Below, one piece after another: positions 1-10,800 of a DNA stretch of 64,000 nt. How positions within the stretch are numbered: the first letter of the stretch is position 1; each line of letters opens with the position of its first letter. Below the pieces are notes generated by a model. The model had not been told where the DNA came from. It saw only the letters and a list, made by a program, of their open reading frames with translations, and made no database searches. Source of the DNA: CAYMZZ01 sp047600605 (GTDB lineage Bacteria > Bacteroidota > Bacteroidia > Chitinophagales > Chitinophagaceae); the NCBI GenBank assembly GCA_047600605.1, contig JASGKK010000002.1, forward strand, positions 620,001 to 684,000. Direction: 5' to 3'. Both the position numbers and the translations under genes were made by a program.

Positions 1-7
1 CATGATT

Positions 8-1903
8 ATGCGAACCATTCTCGCAATGGCAGTCTTTTGCCTTTGCTTTACAGCTGCCCATGCCCAGCGTGTGTACAAAATCAAGACAGATAGTCTGAAA
101 GTCACTAACGATTCCTGTACAGCCGAATTAATTCTAGAAAACAGTACCAAACATATCAACGGCTATCTGTACAACAGGGGCAACGGACGAACCGAATTCA
201 GAAGCCCCATAACAAAGATCAATGACTCCGTATTTTATTTCACATTAGGAGATGATACGGTAAAGATTGGTCCGGGTGTATCGAGGTTACTGACTGGCAA
301 TGGCCTTGTCAGAGTTGGAGACTCTGTCAAACTTGGCGGTACATTGACCGAATTGACCAAGATTAATATGAATAAAAAAAGTATCCAGTTTAATATAACA
401 GATGATACGCTGCCCTATAAAGGAGGTGATGTTAGGATCAGAGCCAACAGAGACACTATTACTGATTATAACAATCTGTATGTAATGCATTTTCAGAAAG
501 GAGGGCGTATGACAGGCGATGCCGGAGTAGGCTCGATCTATGCGGAAACGTGGTATCAGACGAGTGAGGTTTTTAATACTGGTGTTTTTGCTAACTACGT
601 GTCACGGCATAAAAGTTCAAATCCTTATAATGTAGACTTAAGAAATGCCAGATTGTTTGGCTTCAGAAGTATGTTTGAACTCAAAGAAAATCACAAGTAT
701 GGTGAGTTGACACACTTCCAGGCTCAGTATGTATATAGCGGTGATGCAGAGGTAGACAGGATATATGGTCTACAGATTGCAGCATTGAAAAAGCCCAATA
801 CATCTAAAGCTTACGCTATTTATACAGCCGGCAATGAAGATTCTGTGTTGGTCATGGGACCGGTACGTTTTGGTAAATACCGCAATACTGCGGCAAAGGA
901 TTCTGTGCTTACTGTAGATTCTGTGGGTAACATCAGCCTGAAAGCATCCGGCCAACTGGGTGTGAATGCCACGGTGCAATCGTTGAAAGATTCTTCTACA
1001 GTAGTCTGGAACATCAATAATGGTATCAACGGAAGTGTCAAATTGAGAGGTGCAAACCGCGAGCTTTCCATTCAGAATCCCATAACCGGTTATACGTACC
1101 AATTAAAAGTAGAACAAGACTCAACCGGTGGCAGGAATATAAGTCAATGGCCTGCCGGTACACGCTGGGTAAATGGAGTGGCGCCTGTTTTTACTTCTTT
1201 ACCAAACAGTATTGATCTGGTAAGTCTGTATTATGACGGAGCCAATTATTACGGATGGATTCGCAATAAATTTCTGGAAGGCCCGGCAGCCGTAGCCATT
1301 CATACCTATGATGCACGGGTAGGCACAGGGGCCAATACCCACAGCCTTACTAATGTGCCACCGGGAGCATTATTGGTGCTGACAACATCACATGGTACAC
1401 ACTTGGAAAATGCTACTATTACCAGTTCCCCTTCACTGACATGGACAAGAAGAGCTGAAGCTTCGGAAGACGAAAGCGGCGACGCAGAAATCTATACGGC
1501 AGTATTCACTACAGGAGGGAATATATCGGTGACCAGTACCTGGGTAGGGTTTTCCTATCTGCAGTCAAGTACATGTTATGTAATCCTCAATCAGGAAGGC
1601 AGCCTGGGAGGAGCCACGGCTATTGGCGAAGGACAGGCCGCACCCAATGTGTCTATTACCACTACACGTGCCAAAAGCCTGCTGATAGGAGTGTCCAGCG
1701 ACTGGAATGCCATCAATGGTTCATCGCGGACATACCGAAATAGTGCAACGGAAACCAACTACTCGTATGGATTGGGCGATATGACTGGTTACCACTATTA
1801 CTATCTCGCGCCTACCATCTCTTCTTATACAACAGGATTATCTGCACCGACTGGTCAGTCAGCAGGTACCTGTATTATTGAAATCAGAGGGAATGAACCA
1901 TAA
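8..1903 (+). CDS. secreted surface protein, paralogue of the 2384-4264 protein
   Basis: About 631 residues. I chose the ATG at 8 because it begins a clean signal peptide (MRTILAMAVF...AHAQ); an in-frame ATG at 2 adds only two residues. After the signal peptide, residues ~22-75 are nearly identical to the N-terminus of the convergent minus-strand gene (2384-4264), while the bodies differ. The middle holds beta-rich, adhesin-like sequence, and the C-terminal ~200 residues look like a beta-sandwich rich in Thr/Ser/Gly. There is no membrane anchor apart from the signal peptide, so secretion to the periplasm or cell surface is inferred. No enzymatic motif was seen. The gene at 1913 follows after 9 bp and is probably co-transcribed. 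Function unknown; a fibre- or adhesin-like role is a guess. Confidence 0.75.
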   Translation: MRTILAMAVFCLCFTAAHAQRVYKIKTDSLKVTNDSCTAELILENSTKHINGYLYNRGNGRTEFRSPITKINDSVFYFTLGDDTVKIGPGVSRLLTGNGLVRVGDSVKLGGTLTELTKINMNKKSIQFNITDDTLPYKGGDVRIRANRDTITDYNNLYVMHFQKGGRMTGDAGVGSIYAETWYQTSEVFNTGVFANYVSRHKSSNPYNVDLRNARLFGFRSMFELKENHKYGELTHFQAQYVYSGDAEVDRIYGLQIAALKKPNTSKAYAIYTAGNEDSVLVMGPVRFGKYRNTAAKDSVLTVDSVGNISLKASGQLGVNATVQSLKDSSTVVWNINNGINGSVKLRGANRELSIQNPITGYTYQLKVEQDSTGGRNISQWPAGTRWVNGVAPVFTSLPNSIDLVSLYYDGANYYGWIRNKFLEGPAAVAIHTYDARVGTGANTHSLTNVPPGALLVLTTSHGTHLENATITSSPSLTWTRRAEASEDESGDAEIYTAVFTTGGNISVTSTWVGFSYLQSSTCYVILNQEGSLGGATAIGEGQAAPNVSITTTRAKSLLIGVSSDWNAINGSSRTYRNSATETNYSYGLGDMTGYHYYYLAPTISSYTTGLSAPTGQSAGTCIIEIRGNEP

Positions 1904-1912
1904 AACGATTAT

Positions 1913-2275
1913 ATGAAATATATCTTTTTATTGCTCTTTATTGGAGCAGGATTACAATCCAGGAGCCAGATCAATGTAAAACTCGGACATTTAAAAACCT
2001 ATGTGGGAGACAGTGTGCGCGTATGCGGCAAGGTCGAAGGTGGGACCTATCTGCCCAATGCCAATAATGCGCCTACACTGATCAATTTCGGAGCTGCGTA
2101 TCCGGATCAGTTGCTGACGGTAGTGATCTTTGGAGAGCACCGCTCACTTTTTGAAGGTACGCCTGAAACTGACTGGGTCGGTAAAACTATTTGTGTAACA
2201 GGTAAAGTGGAGCTATATCGCCAGAAGCCACAGATAGTGGTGCGTAGCGTACAGCAGATACAGATACAGCAATAA
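1913..2275 (+). CDS. small secreted OB-fold-like protein
   Basis: 120 residues starting with a signal peptide (MKYIFLLLFIGAGLQSRSQ). The mature part contains 'YVGDSVRVCGKVEG' and 'WVGKTICVTGKVELYRQKPQIVV'-like strands. This pattern is typical of small secreted OB-fold domains found alone or next to nucleases in Bacteroidota. No catalytic residues were seen. It starts 9 bp after the upstream surface-protein stop, so the two are probably one transcription unit. It ends before the hairpin at 2334-2363, which terminates the convergent gene. The OB-fold assignment is by pattern only. Confidence 0.7.
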   Translation: MKYIFLLLFIGAGLQSRSQINVKLGHLKTYVGDSVRVCGKVEGGTYLPNANNAPTLINFGAAYPDQLLTVVIFGEHRSLFEGTPETDWVGKTICVTGKVELYRQKPQIVVRSVQQIQIQQ

Positions 2276-2333
2276 GGTTGTAGAGGTATCCCTTTTGTTC
2301 TTTGAAATATTGTCTTATCCAATCAAAATAAAA

Positions 2334-2363
2334 ACGGGATGCAGGAGTAATCCTGTATCCCGT
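2334..2363 (-). terminator. rho-independent terminator of the minus-strand repeat protein
   Basis: A 13-bp stem (2334-2346 with 2351-2363, one G-T pair) closes a 4-nt loop. Read on the minus strand the hairpin is followed by TTTTATTTTGATT, a good U-tract. On the plus strand it could also stop the 1913 gene, though less well. Confidence 0.75.
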
Positions 2364-2383
2364 ATTAAAATTGACGGCGGATA

Positions 2384-4264
2384 TTAATACTTCATGATGC
2401 TCACACGGAATGTACCGCTTGCCGGGTCTTGGGAACCGGATGAATAATTGTTGAACCGAACTGTCACAGTATCGGCAGCACTGACCCAGGCCGTATAAGA
2501 ACTGTTGCTGAGTACAGCCGCATTGGGAACAGCCAGTGATACAGCATCTCCGTCGGCAGCCCCTGTAACTGTAATGGTGAGGTCGGCGCTGCTGCCAGCT
2601 GCAGTACTGCCAAAATTGAGTGTAGCTGTATTGGTCAGTGTTTTTGCCAGCGTATAGCGGGTAGAGCCGGAGGTTACAAAGTAGTTGGTGCCGTTGTATT
2701 CAACTGCGCCATTTTCCGGCGTAGTTAGATGGGTGCCGGAAGTAAATTTTAATGGCGCCGTACTGGCTGTAGCTGTACCGGCTGCCAGTTGCAGTACCGC
2801 TGCCGGGCTGGTGACACCGATGCCGATCTTTCCGCCATTGCCATAGATCCAGTTGCCGATGTTGAGCTGGTTGGATGCAGTATTGGAAATGGGGGCTTGT
2901 ACATTATAGCCGATCAGAATGTTGCTGCTGCCGCTTGTAACTCCGCTGCCTGCGTCTACTCCGATTGCAATATTCTGCGAACCGGTTTTGGAGTAACGAA
3001 GAGAACGATAACCTACAGAGACGTTATAGGAACCACTATCGTTACTTGGTAGAGCAAAGTAACCTGCAGCTGTATTGTATTCTCCAACCGTGTTGTTGGT
3101 CAGCGATGAATGCCCCAGTGCGGCGTTATAGTTGCCGGTAGTATTGGCGTTGAGTGAATTTCCGCCAAAGCCCGCATTATTATTGCCCGTGGTATTATAT
3201 CGTAAGGAATTTACACCCATACTTGTGTTAGCGACTCCTGAGGTGTTAAATTGCATCGCCTGTACGCCCAGTGCTGAATTCGAATTCCCCGTTGTATTAT
3301 AATATAAGGATTCATGTCCTACGGCGCTATTGCCCTGGCCTGTAGTATTGGATGCCATTGCTACATAACCAACAGCTGTATTGGCAAATGCGGTAGTATT
3401 ATTGGCCATAGCATTTCTTCCCACTGCAGTATTTTGATATCCGGTTGTGTTAGCTGCCATAGCATTATATCCCACAGTCGTGTTATTGGATCCCGACGAG
3501 TTGGAATTAAGAGAAAGATATCCTATAGCAACATTATTAGACCCTGTTGTATTTACATAAAGAGAATTTGCTCCAACTGCAGTATTGTTTTCACCGGTAG
3601 TATTAGCCCGCAATGAAGCATAACCAATAGCGGTGTTAATACGTCCGCTGGTATTTTTTTCCAAAGCGGCTGTGCCCAGAGCAGTATTGTAAATTCCGGT
3701 AGTATTATTGATTAGCGAGCTGTTTCCTACGATAGTGTTTGAAGGCTGCGAACCAGTACCTTTCCCAATCAGCACATCATTTACGCGTATATCGCTCACT
3801 GCCCGGATTGACCCATTTACATCCAGCTTGTAATTGGCATTGGCAGTGCTGCCAATAAGGAAGTTACCATTGCCAAGTAATGTTGCTCGCTCGGTGTTGT
3901 TGGTGCGGAAAACAAGCCGCGTACTGTCTGTCGTACCAATAAAATGAGTAGAAGGAGTGGTACCGCTGTTTCCATTCAGCCGCCAGGCATTAAACAAACT
4001 GCCTGACAAGAGAAGCAGTGTATCGCCGCCAACGGTGTACACACTGTCGTTGATCTTTGTGAGAATAGATTTGAACTCAGTGCGGCCATTGCCTCTGTTG
4101 TAGAGATAGCCGTTGATATGTTTTGTACTGTTTTCGAGGATCAGCTCGGCAGTACAGGAATCATTGGTGATTTTTACACTGTCTGCTTTGATCTTGTAGG
4201 TAAACTGGGCATTGGCTTGCTGTATTACACACAGCAACAGTGTCAGCGATAAGACAATTTTCAT
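2384..4264 (-). CDS. YadA-head-like repeat surface protein
   Basis: 626 residues with a signal peptide (MKIVLSLTLLLCVIQQANAQ). Residues ~21-75 repeat the N-terminal domain of the 8-1903 protein. Residues 176-447 are sixteen 17-residue repeats of the form N-T-A-V-G-x-x-[AS]-[ML]-x-x-N-T-T-G-x-x. This is the left-handed beta-roll pattern of YadA-type adhesin heads. The last ~180 residues are beta-sandwich-like and end ...SGTFRVSIMKY. There is no trimeric autotransporter anchor, so it is not a classical YadA; attachment to the surface is inferred. It is convergent with 1913-2275 and divergent from the 4510 gene. A self-associating or binding fibre is the likely role. Confidence 0.75.
   Translation of the reverse strand: MKIVLSLTLLLCVIQQANAQFTYKIKADSVKITNDSCTAELILENSTKHINGYLYNRGNGRTEFKSILTKINDSVYTVGGDTLLLLSGSLFNAWRLNGNSGTTPSTHFIGTTDSTRLVFRTNNTERATLLGNGNFLIGSTANANYKLDVNGSIRAVSDIRVNDVLIGKGTGSQPSNTIVGNSSLINNTTGIYNTALGTAALEKNTSGRINTAIGYASLRANTTGENNTAVGANSLYVNTTGSNNVAIGYLSLNSNSSGSNNTTVGYNAMAANTTGYQNTAVGRNAMANNTTAFANTAVGYVAMASNTTGQGNSAVGHESLYYNTTGNSNSALGVQAMQFNTSGVANTSMGVNSLRYNTTGNNNAGFGGNSLNANTTGNYNAALGHSSLTNNTVGEYNTAAGYFALPSNDSGSYNVSVGYRSLRYSKTGSQNIAIGVDAGSGVTSGSSNILIGYNVQAPISNTASNQLNIGNWIYGNGGKIGIGVTSPAAVLQLAAGTATASTAPLKFTSGTHLTTPENGAVEYNGTNYFVTSGSTRYTLAKTLTNTATLNFGSTAAGSSADLTITVTGAADGDAVSLAVPNAAVLSNSSYTAWVSAADTVTVRFNNYSSGSQDPASGTFRVSIMKY
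2924..3739 (-). repeat. 16 tandem 51-bp coding repeats (17-residue beta-roll units)
   Basis: Sixteen degenerate in-frame 51-bp units encode the NTAVG...NTTG motif inside the minus-strand adhesin-like gene. The units vary at the DNA level but keep the same length, which suggests old expansion under coding constraint. Confidence 0.85.
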
Positions 4265-4509
4265 AAGAAAGTTTTGGTATTGAAGATGGGGTTGCTAAAT
4301 ATAAATATCTATTAGTCAACAAAGGTTCGGCTGATCTAAAGGTAAGGTGTATATATTATTTTCGAATTAAGAGTTAACAACTATGTTGATAAACTTGTGC
4401 AAAAAGAATTATTGCAAACAGCAACTTTAGTTTGCAGTCAAAATATTACTTTCAAATATCCGATATGTTCGGAAAGTCAACCAAACCACCAAATCTTATC
4501 CAATTGCTT

Positions 4510-6765
4510 ATGAGCGTTACCACCCGCTTAATAGCTCTTGCACTCGTCTGCTGCTGCATGTATACAGGCAATGCACAGCAGGTTGTGGCGGTTGACTCTC
4601 TGGATGATCTTTTCTTTCTGCGTATGTGCAAACTTCCTCCGGGTTACATACGTGGGGCAACAGAAATAGTACCTTCTTCACAATCAGATAAAAAGGAAAG
4701 AAAAAAACTGCTGGATGTTAACGGCGAACTGGGTTACCAGTATTTCAATCGCGATGGTGCCAGCAATGAGGTAATGCTGATACAATCAACCAGTCACCAG
4801 GTGTGGGCGCGATTGCAGATTGTTTACAAAGAGACATACCCCTATACAGTACAGTTTCGGTACAACCATACTACTCCTTTCCAACTGGACAATCAGTATG
4901 AACTGGGCCTGGGTTTTGACCGCGATGCGTTTCGCCGGAAGATGTATGAAAAAATGCAGCATACTGTAAAAAACGATATAAAGAATCGGTATGAAGAGCT
5001 ACGCCAGCAATATGTCAATGCATTTAAACAGTACCAGCAAATGCGTCAGCGCATATCGGGTCTGGCGCATACACAGCGGGCAGTAGAAGAAAAGATCAGG
5101 CAGCGTGCAAGGGCAGAGGGAGTCTTGTCGGGTTTGGATATCAGGAAACCATCATTGTCACAACAGGGATTACCCGAACTGCCATCACTGGATGTACAGG
5201 GCTGGAACGGAATGCTGCAGGATACCCTGTTGCAAAAAGCCGGAATACCTGCATTACGCGAACAGTTGCTGAACGATCCGTTGCAACTTGACTCAATGAA
5301 GCAGGTGATAGCAGGATTGGAAAAGAAGATCGGCTCCTTAAAAACAGAACAGTCACGGCGTATCGATTCGCTTGGTCGCGAAATGGCCAGCCGTAAACCG
5401 ATGGACTGGTTGCGTAAAAAAAGGAAAGATATCCAAAACGATTCAACGGATATGCCCGATGCGCCGGCACCGTTCTGGACCCGCACTTCGATAAGACTGG
5501 GTAAATACCTGGTTCAGATGTCGGAGCTTACTGTATCGAATATATTTCTGCATGGTGCAGGTATCCGGTATGGGGATCGTTATTTTATGGAGATTACCGG
5601 CGGGGCATATGATTTCGCCTTTAATCGCCTGTTTTCGTTCAGACCAGATACGCAATTGAAAAACCGGCCTTATTTACTGGCTATGCGAGTAGGGCGTGAT
5701 AATGGTACCAATATGGATGCCTTTTCATTTTATTACGGTACAAGGCGCAATCTGACCGGTTCAGTAAATGGACCGGCATTTAAAAATATTGCTGGTGTGT
5801 CGCTGGAAAAAAGAATAGAATGGTCGCCCAATCTTCGGCTGACAATGGAAGTGGCCAAGTCAACACCCAGGGCGTTGCTCGTGACCGAAGAAGATAATAA
5901 AGGGATCAAAGATCTGTTCACCCGCTTTTCCGGGAAAACACTTGGAGCTTATGGTAATGTGCAGGCTTCGTTTCCTGAGCATCGGCTTGATGTAGAAGCG
6001 AGTTATCGTTACTGGGGTGTTCAGTTTGAGTCATTCAATGCAGCACAACAGTTCAATCCTCAGAATGTAGCTCAACTGCGGGTGGGTAAAGCATTCTGGA
6101 ACCGCCGGCTGCAGGTGAACACCGGTTTAAAGTATACCAATTTTAAAACAGCAGGCATTGCCAGCAATCTGAAAAGTAATACGCTGTTTGCATCATTGAG
6201 TACTGTATTGCGTTTGCGTAAGCTGCCAGTCATCAGTTTGGGCTATTACCCCGGCAGTCAGCTTTACTGGCTGGAAGATAAGCGGCTGTATGAGTATCAT
6301 TATTATATTCTGAATGCAACGGCCAGTCATTATTTCACTGTGGGCACCACACCGATGCAACTGACCGCAAGCTACAACCGCTTTTCGAACCGGTATACCG
6401 ATTCAGTGGTGACGGCCGCTCAATCGTTTTACAGCTTGTTTTATACAACCTGGAAAGGGCGATTTAGTTTTTCGGTCAATGCATCACGCCAGGAAACATT
6501 GGTAAAGCGATTGATCACACTGGAAGGCGGCAGCAGTTATGCCACTCGCCTGATCAGGCTGAGTGCAGCTGCCAAATGGAACCAGGTACCGGGAGAAGTG
6601 CGTTGGGGATATTCTTTTTCAGCGGGATTGTTGCTGGGCAAACTGGGTACCATCAGTATTCTGACCGATCGCTCTTTTCTGCCAGACCGTACCGGGCAGT
6701 TCATTCCGGTGCGTATGGGCCAGATTCAATATACGAAACCATTAAACTTTTCAGTATGGCGCTAA
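4510..6765 (+). CDS. predicted outer-membrane beta-barrel protein with coiled coil, RHS-locus gene 1
   Basis: About 751 residues. The frame is open from 4432 (TTG) and has an ATG at 4465, but the ATG at 4510 starts a proper signal peptide (MSVTTRLIALALVCCCMYTGNAQQ). Residues ~130-290 are rich in Gln/Glu/Arg heptads (KNRYEELRQQYVNAFKQYQQ) and should form coiled coil. The second half alternates aromatic and polar residues and ends ...LNFSVWR, as in Bacteroidota outer-membrane barrels. It is the first gene of a same-strand run up to the RHS toxin; the next gene overlaps its stop. A membrane partner for display or export of the large RHS proteins is inferred from context only. Confidence 0.7.
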   Translation: MSVTTRLIALALVCCCMYTGNAQQVVAVDSLDDLFFLRMCKLPPGYIRGATEIVPSSQSDKKERKKLLDVNGELGYQYFNRDGASNEVMLIQSTSHQVWARLQIVYKETYPYTVQFRYNHTTPFQLDNQYELGLGFDRDAFRRKMYEKMQHTVKNDIKNRYEELRQQYVNAFKQYQQMRQRISGLAHTQRAVEEKIRQRARAEGVLSGLDIRKPSLSQQGLPELPSLDVQGWNGMLQDTLLQKAGIPALREQLLNDPLQLDSMKQVIAGLEKKIGSLKTEQSRRIDSLGREMASRKPMDWLRKKRKDIQNDSTDMPDAPAPFWTRTSIRLGKYLVQMSELTVSNIFLHGAGIRYGDRYFMEITGGAYDFAFNRLFSFRPDTQLKNRPYLLAMRVGRDNGTNMDAFSFYYGTRRNLTGSVNGPAFKNIAGVSLEKRIEWSPNLRLTMEVAKSTPRALLVTEEDNKGIKDLFTRFSGKTLGAYGNVQASFPEHRLDVEASYRYWGVQFESFNAAQQFNPQNVAQLRVGKAFWNRRLQVNTGLKYTNFKTAGIASNLKSNTLFASLSTVLRLRKLPVISLGYYPGSQLYWLEDKRLYEYHYYILNATASHYFTVGTTPMQLTASYNRFSNRYTDSVVTAAQSFYSLFYTTWKGRFSFSVNASRQETLVKRLITLEGGSSYATRLIRLSAAAKWNQVPGEVRWGYSFSAGLLLGKLGTISILTDRSFLPDRTGQFIPVRMGQIQYTKPLNFSVWR

Positions 6766-7867
6766 TGAAACGATTGGCCGGTATATGGCTGACGGTGATG
6801 TTGTTTACAATAACTGCTGCCGCACAGGTAGTGCTGGTGCCGGAAGTACAGGCTGGCGGTGTGATCATGAAACAGCAGCTATGGTCCTTTGTGGTCAACA
6901 ATCTTACAGGAGCATCTATGCAGGCCACTGCACAGATCACCGTCACCGACAGGCAAAGCGGACAAATTCTGGTGGAGACCAGCTCCGGTGTGTTGCTACT
7001 GCCATCAGGGACCAAACGAATCACCTACCAGGAGCAGTCGCCGCTTAATTATGGCATTGTATCACTTGGATTTGCTGCCGACCGGCCCATGAACCAGCCA
7101 TTACCAGTAGGCGAATACCAGGTCTGTTACCGGTTGCTTGACAGAAGTGCCAAAAACCTGCTGCTGGCTTTTGAGTGTGTGAAAATACAGGCAGAACCAT
7201 TATCGCCTCCGCAATTGATACAGCCGGAAGATAAAACAGTGATACTGGAGCCGCGGCCCTTGCTGACCTGGACACCACCTGCACCCGTACACATGTTTAC
7301 GGCACTGGGGTATGAAGTGAAAGTAGCGCCATTGTATCAGGGGCAATCGCCACAGGAAGCTATACAACGCAATATCCCGGTGCTGGTGCAACCGGTCACC
7401 CAGAATGCATTGGCTTATCCGGGGTCATTTACCAATCTGGAGGCTGGTAAAACATATGCCTGGCAGGTGCAGGCAACGGATGCAGGCCGGCCGGACAAAG
7501 CGAAGTGTGGACGTTTACCGTCATACCCGATTCGGTTGTGAAGATCGTATCGGCGGCTCCGTTTGTAAAAGTAAAAGAAGTTAGTGATGTTACAACTACA
7601 ATGCATCAGGGGTTTTTGAAGTTGGAGTATTTTAATGATACGCCAGATTCAGTTGCCGTGCTAAAGGTTTTTTCTCTTGAATCTGGAACGAAAAAGAAGA
7701 ATACATCATTTACCGTATCGCTCAAAATAAAACAGGGATTAAACTTAATAGAACAAAACCTAAACGGAAGGCTTAAGCTACCGGATCAGGCAACAGTTGA
7801 AGTTCAAATACAGGAATTGTCAGGTCGTTTGTATAAGCAAAAGATGCATATACAAAACTATTTATAG
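6756..7867 (+). pseudogene. FN3-like secreted protein, split by one frameshift
   Basis: The gene starts at ATG 6756 (or 6765, overlapping the upstream stop), with a signal peptide MKRLAGIWLTVMLFTITAAAQ. It reads in one frame to 7541 and in another from about 7490 to 7867. The first frame has the sequence ...KTYAWQVQATDAGR and then loses homology. The second continues with AGQSEVWTFTV, the expected end of an FN3-like strand. The shift lies in or next to GGCCGGCCGG (~7483-7494). Together the parts give ~370 residues: an N-terminal beta domain (6850-7190), an FN3-like domain ('PPQLIQPEDKTVI...LTWTPP'), and a C-terminal domain (VVKIVSAAPFVKVKEV...). The gene sits 29 bp before the giant 7896 gene. 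A real pseudogene or a sequencing error are both possible. Confidence 0.7.
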
Positions 7868-7895
7868 ATTTTTTTCATTTGCAACGAGAAGTTTT

Positions 7896-10800
7896 ATGAT
7901 AAATTATCTGGCTGGAAAATCACAAAAGCGAATAGCGATAATTCTCTTTCTGTTATTTTATGCTGAATTGGCAGGTACCCTTTACGCGGGTAAAGTAAAT
8001 TATTCTTCTTTAGGAAGAAAAATGATTGTAGAGTATACTCCTGTATCTGAAGTTTCAATATCTAACAGGACGCATGTAAGAAGTGCGGATAGAGAAAAAA
8101 AGCTGTTTCGCCCAGATTCTGTCTATTTAGATTCACCCTCAAAGAGTAGTGGTGAACTGGAAGGTTTGCCTCAAAGCAGTCAGGGTTTGTTCATAGGAGG
8201 ACCAGCCCAGCCAGAAATGTCTTCTTTCAGATCCGTTGGAGCGGATAATATGGTAAACCTTTTTACGGGCGATTTTTCGTATAATATACCTCTGCTTGAT
8301 GTTGGGGGGTACCCGGTAAACCTGTTTTATAGTGCAGGGGTCAGCATGGATCAAGAGGCTACCTGGGTTGGATTAGGTTGGAATCTTAATCCTGGAACGA
8401 TTTCTCGAAACATGAGGGGGCTTCCAGATGATTATGATGGCGTTTCTGATTCGGTAAAAAAGATTCAATCAATGAAGCCAGATATAACTGTTGGCGCTTC
8501 TGGAGCCTGGGGTAAAGAAGTGATTGGCCTCGCTTCTACGAGTGCAAGTGGGGGAGTGTTTTATAATAACCGGCGAGGACTTGGCATAGAAGCAGGGGTT
8601 GCCGGAGATATGAGTATACACACAATGATTACTCGTAAAAACCAGGACGATAAGACAAGGATGGATACTGTTGGGGGCTTAACAACAACATTATCAGCAG
8701 GGATTAAGGTGAATTCCCAAAATGGTATGACGCTGAATGGAGGATTTCATATCACAAAGTCGAATATACGCGATCAAGTATTATTTGGCATGGGGACAGG
8801 TGTTAGCTATCAATCCAGGCAGGGACTTACGGATATTAACATTGCTGGCGAATCCCGTTGGTACGCTAAAATGAAAAGCCGATTGACGGAAGGGCTTTAC
8901 TCCAATCCTACTCACCCTACCGTGAGTATCAGTTTTGCCCGTTCCAGTTTTACCCCCTCTATTCGAATGCCTGTTACAACACGCAATCAGTTGTACCAGG
9001 TAAAGCTTGGTAAGTCAAAAAAGATCTTATTTAATAATTCAGTAATAAGCGGCTATGTCAATGAGAGCCGTATTGCAAACGATGATACGGTGCAATCAAA
9101 GCCTGCATACGGATACATTTATTATGAACAGGCAGATGATAAAAAAGACGCGTTACTTGATTTTAACAGAACCAATGATGGTGTATATACATATAAGACA
9201 CCTGTAATCTCTTTACCGGCCTATACTTATGATGTTTTTAGTATAAACGGGGAAGGTACTGGAGGAAGTTTCAGAGGATATCGCGGAAATATGGGATTTA
9301 TGCGGGATCCCTATACTCATAATAAATCAGGCAGTTTCAGTTTTACACTCGATTTGGGGCCTGGCGGTATCTTTCATGGCGGAACGGCAGTGGGAGGTGT
9401 TTTTTCTCCATCATATGTTGAGGATTGGACAATTGGAAACGTTCTGCGTAAAAATGTTGCATTTGAAGAATCAAAAGGAATTTATCAGGGAGTTTATTTT
9501 AAGAATCCGGGTGAAAGAGCCATAATAGATGAGGCTTTTTATAATGGTGTAGGAGGAGATAGATTGATCCGGCCATATCTGAATGCTACGGGTACTATTT
9601 CACCAATATTGGCAGGAGGGTTTCAGGCATTCAATGAAGAAAAAAAGATTGATGAGATTATTTCGATATCCGCTCAGTCAAAAAGGAATGTGCGTGATAA
9701 ACGCTCGCAGGTTATTTCGATGCTAACAGCTGAGGAGGCCGATATGGTCGGATTAGACAGATACATTTATTCTGTTACAGAAAATACTTTTCTCCCTGGA
9801 AGTTGTTCGAATCCGCTTTACAGAACTTCAATCAAGCGTTATAACCCACTAGATCCAACCTTTTACAGGAAAGGACATCATATCTCTCAAATCAATGTAT
9901 TGGAATCGACTGGGCAACGATACGTTTATGGCATTCCGGTATACCAGGTATTACAAAAGGAGGTCACATTCAGTACAGAATCTACACCTACAGGAGAATT
10001 GATTGGATATGACCCTAATGCAGCGAAGGCTGACAATTCAACACGGAATACCAAAGGTAGGGATGGGTTTTATCAGCGGGAAGAAATAAATGGCTATGCT
10101 CATTCATTTCTTTTAACAGGAATTTTATCTCCTGATTATGTAGATGTAACGGGTGACGGCATTACAGACGACGATCTGGGGACTGCTGTTAAATTTAATT
10201 ACAGTAGGGTAGATAAACGGTTTTCGTTTGCTGGTAAACAATTTTGGTATCCTTTCAGATGGCGTATGCCCGTGGACGAGAATAAAGCCCGCTATAACGA
10301 AGGATTAAAAGCAGATGCTAAAGACGATAAGGGGATGTATACTTATGGCGAAAAAGAATTGTGGTATTTACACTCCATAGAGTCAAAGAATATGGTGGCT
10401 AATTTTTATACAAGCGCACGGCAGGATGGTACACAAGTGAAAGGGGAAAACGGAGGACTATCAGCATCAGATCACCGGCAGCGAAAATTAGACAGTATCC
10501 ATCTTTATTCCAAGGCAGAATACCTGAAACATGGGATAGCTGCAAAACCTATTAAATCAGTGTATCTGAAGTATAGTTACAAGTTGTGCCCTGATTATAT
10601 TCTTAATTCAGGCGGGTCAGTAGAAAGAGGAAAGCTCACACTCGATTCGCTATGGTTTACTTTTAATGGTAACAACCGACAGAAGAAGAACCGATATGTG
10701 TTTCGGTATGCAGGTCAGATTAGCGTAGGTGAAGGAGAGACAATCAATGCTAACCCGGCATACAATGCAGAGGAGTCTGACAGGTGGGGAAATTATAAGC

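Noticed and set aside
3314..3616. Plus-strand ORF across the adhesin repeats
   Set aside because: Antisense shadow of the repeat protein; its cysteine/isoleucine-rich repeats are the complement of the NTAVG units.
2924..3739. Regularly spaced repeats that could look like a CRISPR array
   Set aside because: The 51-bp period is in frame, encodes a 17-residue beta-roll motif on the minus strand, and the units have no identical repeat/unique spacer structure.
4410..4436. Possible Bacteroidota promoter (TTG ... TAgTTTG) upstream of 4510
   Set aside because: The -7 element lacks one spacer base and no TTG stands at the right distance, so I did not list it.
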